Source: Methylomonas sp.
GTDB lineage: Bacteria > Pseudomonadota > Gammaproteobacteria > Methylococcales > Methylomonadaceae
Assembly (NCBI RefSeq): GCF_023228165.1
Contig: NZ_JALOBS010000021.1
Location: forward strand, 1-64,000
Length of the DNA stretch: 64,000 nt
Reading direction: 5' to 3'
Shown: positions 44,529 through 52,508 of the stretch, in pieces
How positions within the stretch are numbered: the stretch's first letter is position 1
Layout of the letters: each line of letters starts with the position of its first letter
Program-made: the position numbers and the translations under genes
The notes under the pieces: model-generated
What the model was told of the DNA's origin: nothing
What the model saw: the letters and a program-made list of their open reading frames with translations, nothing else
The model's database searches: none

Positions 44529-46216
44529 CAGGATTTACCCACTTCGCGCGGAAGGGACACTTCCGCGGTAAAGCTCAAATCGTAAGGCCGAGGCTGACCC
44601 AATTGCTCCGCTAAGGCATTGACCTGCCGCTTCAAATCGATCATCACCAGCTCCCGATCCGCCGAAGCCACGTTAAAGCGCTCCAGTTCTTCATTACGTT
44701 GCTGCAAAATCAGTTCCGCGCGTTTATGTTCGGTGATATCGACAGCCACGGTTACTTTGCAGTCCCGGCCGGCATACATCAAAGCGTTGGAATGAACTTC
44801 GACATCCATAAATTCGCCATTATGTTTACGGTGATGCCATTCCCCATTGGAGCTTTGCCAATGGGTTTGTCGCGCCAAACTCATCAAAGCTGATTTTTCG
44901 GATTCCGGATATAAATCCGGCAACTTCAGCGAGAGCGCTTCCTCCAGGCTGTAGCCGTAGTGTTCCAAAAACGCTTGGTTAACCGACAGCAGCTGCAAGT
45001 CGTCCCGTGCGAATATCAACATTGGCGCCGGGTTCTGTTCAAACAAATTACGATAATAAGCCTCGCCGGCGGCAAGCTGCTGGTTTAGTTGTTTTTGCCT
45101 GGTAATATCCAGACAGGAACCGATGTAACCCATGAAATTGCCGTCGGCATCGTAGCGAGGCATGCCGTGATTAAGCACCCAACGGTAGTTACCGTCCTGA
45201 CGGCGCAGCCGGTATTCCAGGGAAAACGGCTGGCGCAGCTCGAATGCAGCGACGTACTCGGCCCAAAAATTTTCTACGTCGTCGGGGTGAATACTCTCCA
45301 ACCAGCCGACGCCTTGCGCTTGCTCGATGCCGATCCCGGTAAAATCCAACCAGCGCCGATTGAACCACTTGCCGCCTTTATCCGGTCTGGAAGACCAAAA
45401 CAACACCGGCGAAGCATTGGCGATGGTCTCCAGTTTACTCACCAGCTGGCGTAATTCCGCCTGACAACGTTGTTGATCGTCGGCCAGACTGTCCAATGCC
45501 GCACCAATGCTGGCCAGTTCGTCGCCACCCTCCATCCGCGCGCGCAACTCTAAATTGCCCCCGCCCATGGCAATAGCCGTGGCGTTGAGATGCGCCGCGC
45601 GGCGAAACCATAAAAAGTGCAATAAACTGCCGAGCGCTATCGTCAACACAACAATGACGCCGGCCTGGCGAATTAAATGCTGGCGTCCCACCGCCGACTG
45701 TTCGGCCAGGGCGGGCTGTAAATCCAGGCGCACCAGCAAGCGCAGATTCGGCTGAATGCCGACCGCTCCCAACAATGCCCGCTCACCTTGGATAGGATGA
45801 ATATGAACCTCGGGATGCCAAATAAATTTTACATCCAGAATGGTATTGCGTAAGCCTGCGGATTGTTTAGCCAGGATCGTTGCCACCGATTGACCAAGTT
45901 CGGCCCCGGATAAGGCGGCCACAACACGCCCGGTTTCGTCGATCAACCAGGCATGCGTAACCCCGCTCAGTAAAGGCAAACCGGAAACCAGCCGGCGCAC
46001 CCGTGCTAAATCATTCAGCTCCCATTCCCGCTCCAGAACAGTCCGCTCCATGCCTAAATACTCCCGCAGACGTTTTTGCTCGCTAGACTGAATCGCTTCC
46101 GCGCATTGTTTAACCTGTAACCGATAGTTGACGCCAATCGCCAGCGCCGCGGCCGAGGCAAACAGCATGGGCACTAAAAACCGTGGCGATACGGCAAACA
46201 ATATTTTCCGACTCAT
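44528..46216 (-). CDS. Membrane PAS-domain sensor protein without kinase domain
   Basis: A 562-residue protein. A membrane segment (about 12-30), a periplasmic sensing region (about 31-185), a second segment (about 187-208) and a HAMP-like linker are followed by two PAS domains (about 265-385 and 395-510) and a short coiled coil. No HisKA, GGDEF or methyl-accepting domain is seen, so it cannot signal by itself in an obvious way. TGATG coupling to the 1001-residue kinase gene suggests the two proteins form one sensor complex. Ligand unknown. Confidence 0.82.
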   Translation of the reverse strand: MSRKILFAVSPRFLVPMLFASAAALAIGVNYRLQVKQCAEAIQSSEQKRLREYLGMERTVLEREWELNDLARVRRLVSGLPLLSGVTHAWLIDETGRVVAALSGAELGQSVATILAKQSAGLRNTILDVKFIWHPEVHIHPIQGERALLGAVGIQPNLRLLVRLDLQPALAEQSAVGRQHLIRQAGVIVVLTIALGSLLHFLWFRRAAHLNATAIAMGGGNLELRARMEGGDELASIGAALDSLADDQQRCQAELRQLVSKLETIANASPVLFWSSRPDKGGKWFNRRWLDFTGIGIEQAQGVGWLESIHPDDVENFWAEYVAAFELRQPFSLEYRLRRQDGNYRWVLNHGMPRYDADGNFMGYIGSCLDITRQKQLNQQLAAGEAYYRNLFEQNPAPMLIFARDDLQLLSVNQAFLEHYGYSLEEALSLKLPDLYPESEKSALMSLARQTHWQSSNGEWHHRKHNGEFMDVEVHSNALMYAGRDCKVTVAVDITEHKRAELILQQRNEELERFNVASADRELVMIDLKRQVNALAEQLGQPRPYDLSFTAEVSLPREVGKS

Positions 46217-46500
46217 GCCTGCTCCAATGTCGACCGGGCGGTCCAGTTATTCCAAGGTGCGCACACCGTCAAGGTATCGACATCAACCGCCTGCAGCAAG
46301 CCGTTGCCTAAAGCGCGGAGGCTTTCGGTAGTGTAGATCAACTCAATAATCCGCCCGTCCCTGGCCGGCAAGCAAGGTTCATAACCAACCCGGAGGTTGA
46401 CCCCAAGGCACAGGAACAGCTGGGGCTTTCTACACCCCATCATCAGTACACACCATAAATAGGCCAATAGCAGATCGTCATAAGCAATAGACCGCCGCAA
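46213..46500 (-). CDS. Small unknown ORF coupled to the PAS sensor gene; possibly a gene remnant
   Basis: A 95-residue frame that overlaps the PAS gene by 4 bases (ATGA), the only real argument that it is translated. The N-terminal third is hydrophobic and cysteine-rich (LLLAYLWCVLMMGC). The C-terminal part reads like the end of a larger protein (GRIIELIYTTESLRALG). No family recognised. It could be the tail of a decayed periplasmic sensor or binding protein that once started this operon, or a chance frame. Confidence 0.35.
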   Translation of the reverse strand: MRRSIAYDDLLLAYLWCVLMMGCRKPQLFLCLGVNLRVGYEPCLPARDGRIIELIYTTESLRALGNGLLQAVDVDTLTVCAPWNNWTARSTLEQA

Positions 46501-46606
46501 TAGTTTGAAGACTCGCTACGTTTGCAGTTTATCCAGCTGGAACCGGAAAGGCACGCAGAATTACATTACATTATAACCCTCGCATTTGATTGCCGGTTTC
46601 TGGCCA

Positions 46607-46626
46607 CCCTCACCCGGAGGCGAGGG
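46607..46626. repeat. GC-rich intergenic palindrome
   Basis: CCCTC and GAGGG arms around a 10-base middle. The wording resembles the stronger palindrome at 61191-61210, so it may be a decayed copy of a dispersed intergenic repeat. It lies in the 232-base gap between ilvA and the small unknown frame. Confidence 0.35.
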
Positions 46627-46732
46627 AAATCAGGCGCCGAAATTTGAAGTGCGAAAGACATACATAAACGAGGTTTGCCAGCTTTCTCGAACCGCAGCAG
46701 CAGGCGCTTTACATAATCGCCCGCCGGCTGGA

Positions 46733-48271
46733 TTATTTAGCGCTACCGCCCGCAAACAGGCGGTAGGCGGGGTTAGCGGTTTCCTGTTGAAACACCAACC
46801 CCAAGCCGTACAGACATTGTTCGAATGCTTCGGACTCCGCATCGGCCATTTGCATACCGATCAAAACCTTGCCGAATGCCGCGCCATGATTACGATAATG
46901 AAACAAGCTGATGTTCCATTGACTGCCCAAAGACTGTAAAAACGTCAACAAAGCCCCCGGTCGTTCCGGAAATTCCACGCTGTAAACACGCTCGTTCAAA
47001 TTATTGGGGCCATGCCCCCCTACCATGTGGCGAATATGGTCCTTGGCCAGTTCGTTAACGGTCATGTCCGTGACTAAAAAGTCATCCGCCTGCAAATGCT
47101 CGATCAATTGCTCACGGTCACCTTCCACGCCACTGCTCGTAATGCCGACAAATACCTGTGCCATGCTAGCATCGAAATAGCGATAATTGAATTCGGTAAC
47201 ACTGCGTTTACCCAGTTTTTTGCAAAACTTTAAAAAACTGCCGGGCTCCTCCGGAATCGCCACCGCCAGCAATATTTCCCGGTGTTCGCCCACCAAAGTA
47301 CGCTCGGCCACATAGCGCAACCGGTCGAAATTCATATTGGCGCCGCTGTCGATGGCGATCAGGGTTTGCTGGCGTATGGCATATAGATCGACATATTTTT
47401 TCATGCCGGCCACCGCTAACGCGCCGGCAGGTTCCGCTACCGAACGGGTGTCGTCGAATATATCTTTGATGGCCGCGCAAATCTCGTCGGTACTGACGGT
47501 CACCACTGCATCCACATGTTGCCGGGCGATACGGAACGGCTCCGCGCCGATTTGTTTGACCGCCACGCCGTCGGCGAACAGGCCGACTTGCGCTAACTCA
47601 ACCCGCTTTTGAGCCTTCAAGGCCTGATTCAAACAATCCGCATCGTCCGGTTCCACGGCAATGATTTTAACCTCGGGACGCACGAATTTCACATAGGCGG
47701 CAATCCCCGCCACCAGCCCGCCGCCGCCCACCGGCACGAAAATGGCGTGTATATCGCCATTATGCTGGCGTAGAATTTCCATCCCCACCGTACCCTGGCC
47801 GGCAATCACCTCCGGGTCGTCATACGGATGAATGAACACCAGACCTTTCTCGGCGACAATCTCCTGGGCATGCGCATAGGCATCATCGTAAGAATCGCCA
47901 TGCAGCACGATTTTAGCGCCACGGGCCTTGACGGATTTGACCTTGATTTCCGGCGTGGTTTTCGGCATCACAATCAAGGCCTTGATACCCAACTTTTTCG
48001 CCGCCAGCGCCACGCCTTGCGCATGGTTACCGGCAGAGGCGGCAATCACGCCTCTAGCGGCCTGCTCCTCGGTCAGGGTGGCCATTTTGTTATAAGCCCC
48101 GCGCAGTTTGAACGAAAATACCGGCTGCAAATCTTCGCGTTTTAAATAAATCCGGTTTTCCAGCCGATCAGACAGACCGGAAGCAAAATCCAGCGGCGTT
48201 TCTTCCGCCACGTCATACACTTTGGCCCGTAATATTTTTTCGATGTACTGATGCATGCTTGTCCTCGGCAC
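46733..48271 (-). CDS. ilvA: Threonine ammonia-lyase, biosynthetic
   Basis: Makes 2-oxobutanoate from threonine, the first step of isoleucine synthesis. The 512 residues match the long biosynthetic form. The PLP Lys is K55 in VFSFKLRGAY, the phosphate-binding loop is VPVGGGGLVAG, and an SAGNHAQGVA motif binds the substrate. Two C-terminal ACT-like regulatory domains (about 330-505) allow feedback control by isoleucine and valine. The gene is alone on the minus strand and divergent from rpiA, with a 161-base gap that must hold both promoters. Confidence 0.95.
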   Translation of the reverse strand: MPRTSMHQYIEKILRAKVYDVAEETPLDFASGLSDRLENRIYLKREDLQPVFSFKLRGAYNKMATLTEEQAARGVIAASAGNHAQGVALAAKKLGIKALIVMPKTTPEIKVKSVKARGAKIVLHGDSYDDAYAHAQEIVAEKGLVFIHPYDDPEVIAGQGTVGMEILRQHNGDIHAIFVPVGGGGLVAGIAAYVKFVRPEVKIIAVEPDDADCLNQALKAQKRVELAQVGLFADGVAVKQIGAEPFRIARQHVDAVVTVSTDEICAAIKDIFDDTRSVAEPAGALAVAGMKKYVDLYAIRQQTLIAIDSGANMNFDRLRYVAERTLVGEHREILLAVAIPEEPGSFLKFCKKLGKRSVTEFNYRYFDASMAQVFVGITSSGVEGDREQLIEHLQADDFLVTDMTVNELAKDHIRHMVGGHGPNNLNERVYSVEFPERPGALLTFLQSLGSQWNISLFHYRNHGAAFGKVLIGMQMADAESEAFEQCLYGLGLVFQQETANPAYRLFAGGSAK

Positions 48272-48432
48272 TGGCTATCACCATTGCCCCATGTCGCCTA
48301 AACGGTAAAGTCTCCACATCCCTGCCCGCGCAAAAACTGCTGAGAGATTGGCTTTAATCGGTTATTATCCCACACATACGCGACAGCATCGTCGCGGCCG
48401 ATTCAAGCAACCCCTCATCAGGAATAAAAACA

Positions 48433-49110
48433 ATGACCCAAGATGAATTAAAAAAACAAGTAGCGGCAGCGGCTCTGCAATATCTGAAAAATGTGCCTGT
48501 CATCGGCATGGGTACCGGCTCCACCGTTACCCACTTGATCAATCAACTGGCCGACTGCGATTTTAAACACGATATCGAAGCGGCTGTTTCCAGCTCGATC
48601 AAAACCACCGAACATTTGCAATCCATCGGCATCAAAGTATTGGAATTGAACCAATCCGGCGATTTGGAAGTGTATGTGGACGGCGCCGATGAAGTCACCC
48701 CGCACAGAAAAATGCTGAAAGGTGGCGGCGGCGCCTTGACCCGCGAGAAAATCATCGCCGGCGCCAGCAAAAAATTCGTTTGTATCGTCGACGAAAGCAA
48801 ATGCGTGGATGTAATGGGCAAATTCCCGTTACCGGTCGAAGTACTGCCTTTATCGCGCAGCTTCGTGGCCAGACAGCTGGCTAAATTGGGCGGCACGCCT
48901 GAGTTACGCATGAACAAGGACACCGGCCAACCTTACATCACCGACAACGGCTGCGAAATTCTGGATGTCTACAATCTAAGCATTGTCGACCCGGTCGGCA
49001 TGGAGCAATCCATCAACAATATCCCGGGCGTGATCACCAACGGCCTGTTTGCGATGCGTGACGCGGACGTGGTGTTGGTCGGTAAAGGTTCGGAAGTAAT
49101 TACGTACTGA
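48433..49110 (+). CDS. rpiA: Ribose-5-phosphate isomerase A
   Basis: Interconverts ribose 5-phosphate and ribulose 5-phosphate in the cytoplasm. The 225 residues carry the family motifs GMGTGSTVTHLI (phosphate loop), SSIKTTEHL, YVDGADEVTPHRKMLKGGGGALTREKI (catalytic Asp, Glu and Lys) and GNCGLFAMRDAD-like TNGLFAMRDADVV near the end. AGGAA lies a few bases upstream of the ATG. The gene has its own strong terminator. In a methanotroph it would feed the ribulose monophosphate cycle. Confidence 0.95.
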   Translation: MTQDELKKQVAAAALQYLKNVPVIGMGTGSTVTHLINQLADCDFKHDIEAAVSSSIKTTEHLQSIGIKVLELNQSGDLEVYVDGADEVTPHRKMLKGGGGALTREKIIAGASKKFVCIVDESKCVDVMGKFPLPVEVLPLSRSFVARQLAKLGGTPELRMNKDTGQPYITDNGCEILDVYNLSIVDPVGMEQSINNIPGVITNGLFAMRDADVVLVGKGSEVITY

Positions 49111-49130
49111 TCGGGCGCCAAAACCCGCAT

Positions 49131-49160
49131 AAAAAAGCCGCCTGGATGGGCGGTTTTTTT
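49131..49160 (+). terminator. Rho-independent terminator of rpiA
   Basis: CCGCC and GGCGG arms form a GC stem around a 6-base loop. An A run precedes the stem and a run of seven T follows it. It begins about 20 bases after the rpiA stop, and the flanking A and T runs would also let it work in the other direction. Confidence 0.85.
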
Positions 49161-49310
49161 ACGCCTTGTTTATAGGCGAATCCCCACCTGGCTGAATTTC
49201 TTGATCTCAACGCGGCTGAACTTTTGCTCTTGACCGTTCGCCGTCGAGCAACAATCGGCCATCAAGAGACATTGAAGAATTGAAAAACACCCTCCGTTGA
49301 ATGTCAGCTC

Positions 49311-49652
49311 CTAGCAGAAAAACTGACATGCCAAAGCGATGACGCTTTCAAAATTGCGTTTCTGTTTGTCATATCGAGTTGCAATGGCTCTGAAATGCTT
49401 GAGCCGCGCAAACACATTTTCAACGAGGTGGCAATATTTGTCGAGGCACCAATTCAACTCATCGTTACCGACGGTTGAATTCTGTTTTCTTGGAATGACG
49501 GGGCCAAGTCTTGCAATCAAGTATTGCAAATAAACTTGAACGACAGGTATACATTTTACTGCAGCCATTAAAGTCGGAAGTTTCAAGGTCAGCAAGGGAT
49601 CGGCTTTACCCGGTCCATTTCGAAGCGGAGTCCGGCAGTTGATTAAGCGCAA
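49311..49652 (-). pseudogene. Decayed IS5-family transposase (C-terminal fragment)
   Basis: The last 45 residues of this 113-codon frame (HLVENVFARLKHFRAIATRY, then FESVIALAC) match the C-terminal end of IS5-family DDE transposases of the IS427/IS1031 kind, including the conserved Glu of the DDE triad in LVENVF. LIARLGPVIPRKQNS fits the segment before it. The N-terminal two thirds of a normal transposase are missing and no terminal inverted repeats were found. This is a remnant, not a mobile element. Confidence 0.65.
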
Positions 49653-49827
49653 CTGTTACCATTCAAACATCGACATTCCAACAGATTCCCATTTGTTGCA
49701 AACGTAACATATAAGCGCCGCCTTTTTTATCAATTAATCAATCACTTAAAAATTGGCGCAAAATATGAATTAAGCGAGCATGCAGAAATCAATGCTGTGT
49801 TCGATTGCTTATCATTTTACGGTGCTT

Positions 49828-50145
49828 ATGTCTGAAATCATCCAGTTCCCCATTTCCAACAAACAACAAAAATCAGATCTTGATGCGGTTATCGATGAAG
49901 CACTAAGAGCCATCCCGAGGAAAGACAGAGAAAATCTCAGGTTTGAGTTGATCAAAACGATAGACAGCTACGATGCCTTTTTTACTGAATGGTCCTTGAG
50001 TCTGCCCGAGGATAGTAACGAAACACTCAGAAAACAAATCTACGATATTGCGCATCAGGAACATGATCGAAAAATACGCATGCTGAAAGACATTATGAGA
50101 CTAAAAATTAAAGTGTTGGTTGCGGAATACCAGCCACGAAAGTAA
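49828..50145 (+). CDS. Hypothetical protein
   Basis: Function not recognised. The 105-residue hydrophilic, mostly helical protein (MSEIIQFPISN...) is read from the ATG at 49828; an earlier Met at 49780 is possible but adds an unlikely segment. It is in the same direction as the NifX-type gene 130 bases downstream and may belong to the same unit. The acidic and basic residues alternate as in small helical-bundle or regulatory proteins. No signal or membrane segment. Confidence 0.55.
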   Translation: MSEIIQFPISNKQQKSDLDAVIDEALRAIPRKDRENLRFELIKTIDSYDAFFTEWSLSLPEDSNETLRKQIYDIAHQEHDRKIRMLKDIMRLKIKVLVAEYQPRK

Positions 50146-50277
50146 CTCGGTTTGTACTTAGCGATCCGGCCCCGTAGCCGTTGGATTCGCAAGGCCAGGA
50201 TCAACAACGTCAAAGACAATCGATTGTAAGACCTTGCCCGGGTCGTTCTTTGGCCCAAATTCATTGAGGAGTGTCAT

Positions 50278-50754
50278 ATGAATCAGCTTGCTGATGTAAA
50301 TAGTGTTGCGGAGCTTGAAGTCGATGGAAATAAGCTGATAGTCGCTTTTGCAAGTTCGGATGGCGAAATTGTCAATCAGCATTTTGGTTCGTCTTTGGGG
50401 TTTCATGTCTATGGTATTGATGGCAGTACCGCTTCGCTATTGGCGGTTAAGTCGTTTGGTAAGGAAAAACGTGACGGGAACGAAGACAAATTAAAGCCTA
50501 AGCTTGCCTGGTTAACGGGGTGCGATATGGTTTATTGCGGCTCTGTCGGCGGTACTGCGACAAATGAGTTGATCAAATTGGGCGCTCATCCTGTAATCGT
50601 TAAAGGCGGCCCCGATATTGATGAAATCATTACCGAGTTACAAAAAGAAATTACCGGGACCATGTCGCCGCTGCTGGAACGCATCTTCAAACAAAAAACC
50701 GGTAAAGATAACAGCCGTTTTGAAGAGATGGCTGACGAAGAATGGGATGAATAA
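50278..50754 (+). CDS. NifX/NifB-type dinitrogenase cofactor domain protein
   Basis: A 158-residue protein with the NifX fold of Fe-Mo cofactor carrier proteins: VAFASSDGEIVNQHFGSSLGFHVYGID, with the conserved Gln-His-Phe-Gly, then LAWLTGCDMVYCGSVGGTA and LGAHPVIVKGG. Such proteins bind NifB-co or the VK cluster during nitrogenase cofactor assembly. The preceding GGAG is well placed. No other nif gene is in the window, so this is an orphan or a displaced member. It could be NifX itself or a paralogue such as NafY. Confidence 0.82.
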   Translation: MNQLADVNSVAELEVDGNKLIVAFASSDGEIVNQHFGSSLGFHVYGIDGSTASLLAVKSFGKEKRDGNEDKLKPKLAWLTGCDMVYCGSVGGTATNELIKLGAHPVIVKGGPDIDEIITELQKEITGTMSPLLERIFKQKTGKDNSRFEEMADEEWDE

Positions 50755-50838
50755 AGATGCCGGCCCATGTTGCCTAAATGCAATCCAAGCACCTAGACCA
50801 CGCTTTTGAGCGGATCAGGCGCGCGGCAAGCTCATGGT

Positions 50839-51147
50839 TTATTCATTATCGCCTGCCAGGGCAGCGTCCACAGCGCGCAAAATATACTCATTGTCACGAA
50901 TATGCCGTGCGAGTTCCATGATCTCTTCATAGGCGTAATGGTGCAAATTGAAACTCATCTTGTCGATTTGTTTGTCGTCAATAAAAATATCGAGTACCAA
51001 TAGCACAGTGTTGTCATGCTGATGAGCGTCATCGAGTAGCTTAACGCTGGACACGATTCTCATATGTTCATCAATGTTATTGATGTATCGCAACGCCGAT
51101 AAATGCTCGATTTGCGTGGGGGTTAATAGGTTTTTAGGGGGCATCAT
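50839..51147 (-). CDS. Hypothetical protein
   Basis: A 102-residue protein, not recognised. It has a mixed alpha/beta look (LLVLDIFIDDKQIDKMSFNL) and an acidic C-terminus. It starts with two Met (51147 or 51144). It converges on the NifX-type gene, and the intergenic gap is 84 bases. It may be related to nitrogenase-linked small proteins by position only. Confidence 0.5.
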   Translation of the reverse strand: MMPPKNLLTPTQIEHLSALRYINNIDEHMRIVSSVKLLDDAHQHDNTVLLVLDIFIDDKQIDKMSFNLHHYAYEEIMELARHIRDNEYILRAVDAALAGDNE

Positions 51148-51192
51148 GATGCTTAACGCTGGTTATCTGGAATCATTGACTTTACAAAGTTC

Positions 51193-51489
51193 ATGCCAAA
51201 TTTATTGGTATGGATTCCTGATGTCTACCCAACGAAGATAAACCGTTTCGTAACCATTAAAAGACAGGGCAAAACCGGGGTAAAAATCGTTGATTTAGCG
51301 GATGATACGCTCAAGTTCCACTATAAATTGTTGGTTGAAGCCTGCCAGTTTAATGTTGCGGACATTGTTGACCGCGCGTTGCCCCTCCGTATGACGCTAC
51401 GCCGCCAATTGAGCAGTGCCGGATGCCAGGCATCTGTGACAACAGTTAATCCGTTGTCTGCCGGGAATCAGCGAATAGTTGCAAGTTAA
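51193..51489 (+). CDS. Hypothetical protein, possibly a fragment
   Basis: A 98-residue frame starting MPNLLVWIPDVYP. Function not recognised. The first 65 residues look protein-like. The C-terminal 30 (rich in Arg, Ser, Cys and Gln) do not, which suggests a frameshift or a decayed end. It lies divergent from the 102-residue gene in a region that also holds an IS remnant. Confidence 0.35.
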   Translation: MPNLLVWIPDVYPTKINRFVTIKRQGKTGVKIVDLADDTLKFHYKLLVEACQFNVADIVDRALPLRMTLRRQLSSAGCQASVTTVNPLSAGNQRIVAS

Positions 51490-51665
51490 GTAGTGGGTAA
51501 AATTCTGCCGTTAAGGTAGTGCGTGGCTTTCCAAATGGTTACCCCTAAAACTAACTCGCTTACCTGTTCGATGGGGGCTTAGAGGGTAGAGCCCGATCCG
51601 GGTGTGCCATTTTATTGGTGTGCAATTTGCTTGCTCATTAAATATTCTGTTCGAAGGGGCTATTT

Positions 51666-52283
51666 TTGTCGTGTTTACTTCAATCCATCCCACAATTGTT
51701 GCAAGCGCATGGACCGGCGGTCAATGTGACGGCGAAGCCAGGGAGGCAGCGCTTGGATGACGGGTCCGTGTATGAGGAAGAATGGGTCATCTGGAATGGC
51801 GCTCACGGCCTCGTCTCCACGGTGACGATTGAGCGGGTCGAAGTCGGCAGCTGCGATAGAAACGCATGGCTGGCTGAACCCTTCGACATGGTGGGCCCTT
51901 TCAGCCTTGACGAGCTAAAGACACACGGTCGAATCGGCTTCGCCGCCTGTATCGTCATGTCACGCCAGAGATGGCAAGATGACCAAGTGGAACTGCGGCG
52001 GGAGTCCCTGAGAATACGCCGCGCTACAAAACAACGGATAAACGAGAATTTTGAGCGCCTTTACGGCGGCCAGGGTCGGCATCAAGTCAACCGCAAGCCT
52101 GTCGGCGAGCGGCAACATCGTCAGACACTCAATCTGCCAATCGACGGGAGGCTTGAGCCATCCCAGATCAAGGCGGCTTTTCGGCGACTCGCCCAAAAGG
52201 CGCATCCCGACGCCGGGGGCAGCAACGAACAGTTCATTCGCATTACGGAAGCGCGCAACGCGTTGCTCGAGTACATTGCCTGA
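51666..52283 (+). CDS. J-domain protein
   Basis: A 205-residue protein whose last 50 residues form a J-domain: IKAAFRRLAQKAHPDAGGSNEQF, with the HPD tripeptide needed to activate DnaK/Hsp70. The first 150 residues are not recognised and may be the client- or location-determining part. The start is TTG at 51666, supported by AAGGGG six bases upstream. It lacks the Gly/Phe and zinc-finger regions of DnaJ, so it is a type III co-chaperone. Confidence 0.75.
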   Translation: MSCLLQSIPQLLQAHGPAVNVTAKPGRQRLDDGSVYEEEWVIWNGAHGLVSTVTIERVEVGSCDRNAWLAEPFDMVGPFSLDELKTHGRIGFAACIVMSRQRWQDDQVELRRESLRIRRATKQRINENFERLYGGQGRHQVNRKPVGERQHRQTLNLPIDGRLEPSQIKAAFRRLAQKAHPDAGGSNEQFIRITEARNALLEYIA

Positions 52284-52388
52284 TGGCTACGTGCGAACTG
52301 AGCGGGAAAGGTACAACACCTTGTCGACCCGTCATCGCAAGCCAAAAACCCGAACAACTTTAAATTGCGTTAATTTAAGCGATCGGCA

Positions 52389-52397
52389 TGGTATAAG
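52389..52397 (+). promoter_or_regulatory. Possible extended -10 promoter element upstream of the FliK-like gene
   Basis: TGGTATAAG matches an extended -10 box (TGn plus TATAAG) about 110 bases before the start codon. No clean -35 box is found at the right distance, and neither a sigma-28 nor a sigma-54 promoter fits exactly. Confidence 0.25.
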
Positions 52398-52508
52398 TTT
52401 GCTACCATCCATGGCCGCCTCGGCTTGCAAGGCGATACGGAGTCTTTCTTATGCAAAACATATTGTTACCGCATCCTGCTTTAAACCCGCCAATTTAAGC
52501 GCGTTGCC

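Noticed and set aside
52381..52410. A sigma-54 or sigma-28 flagellar promoter before the FliK-like gene
   Set aside because: The GG-GC spacing is one base short for sigma-54, and no TAAA-N15-GCCGATAA match was found.
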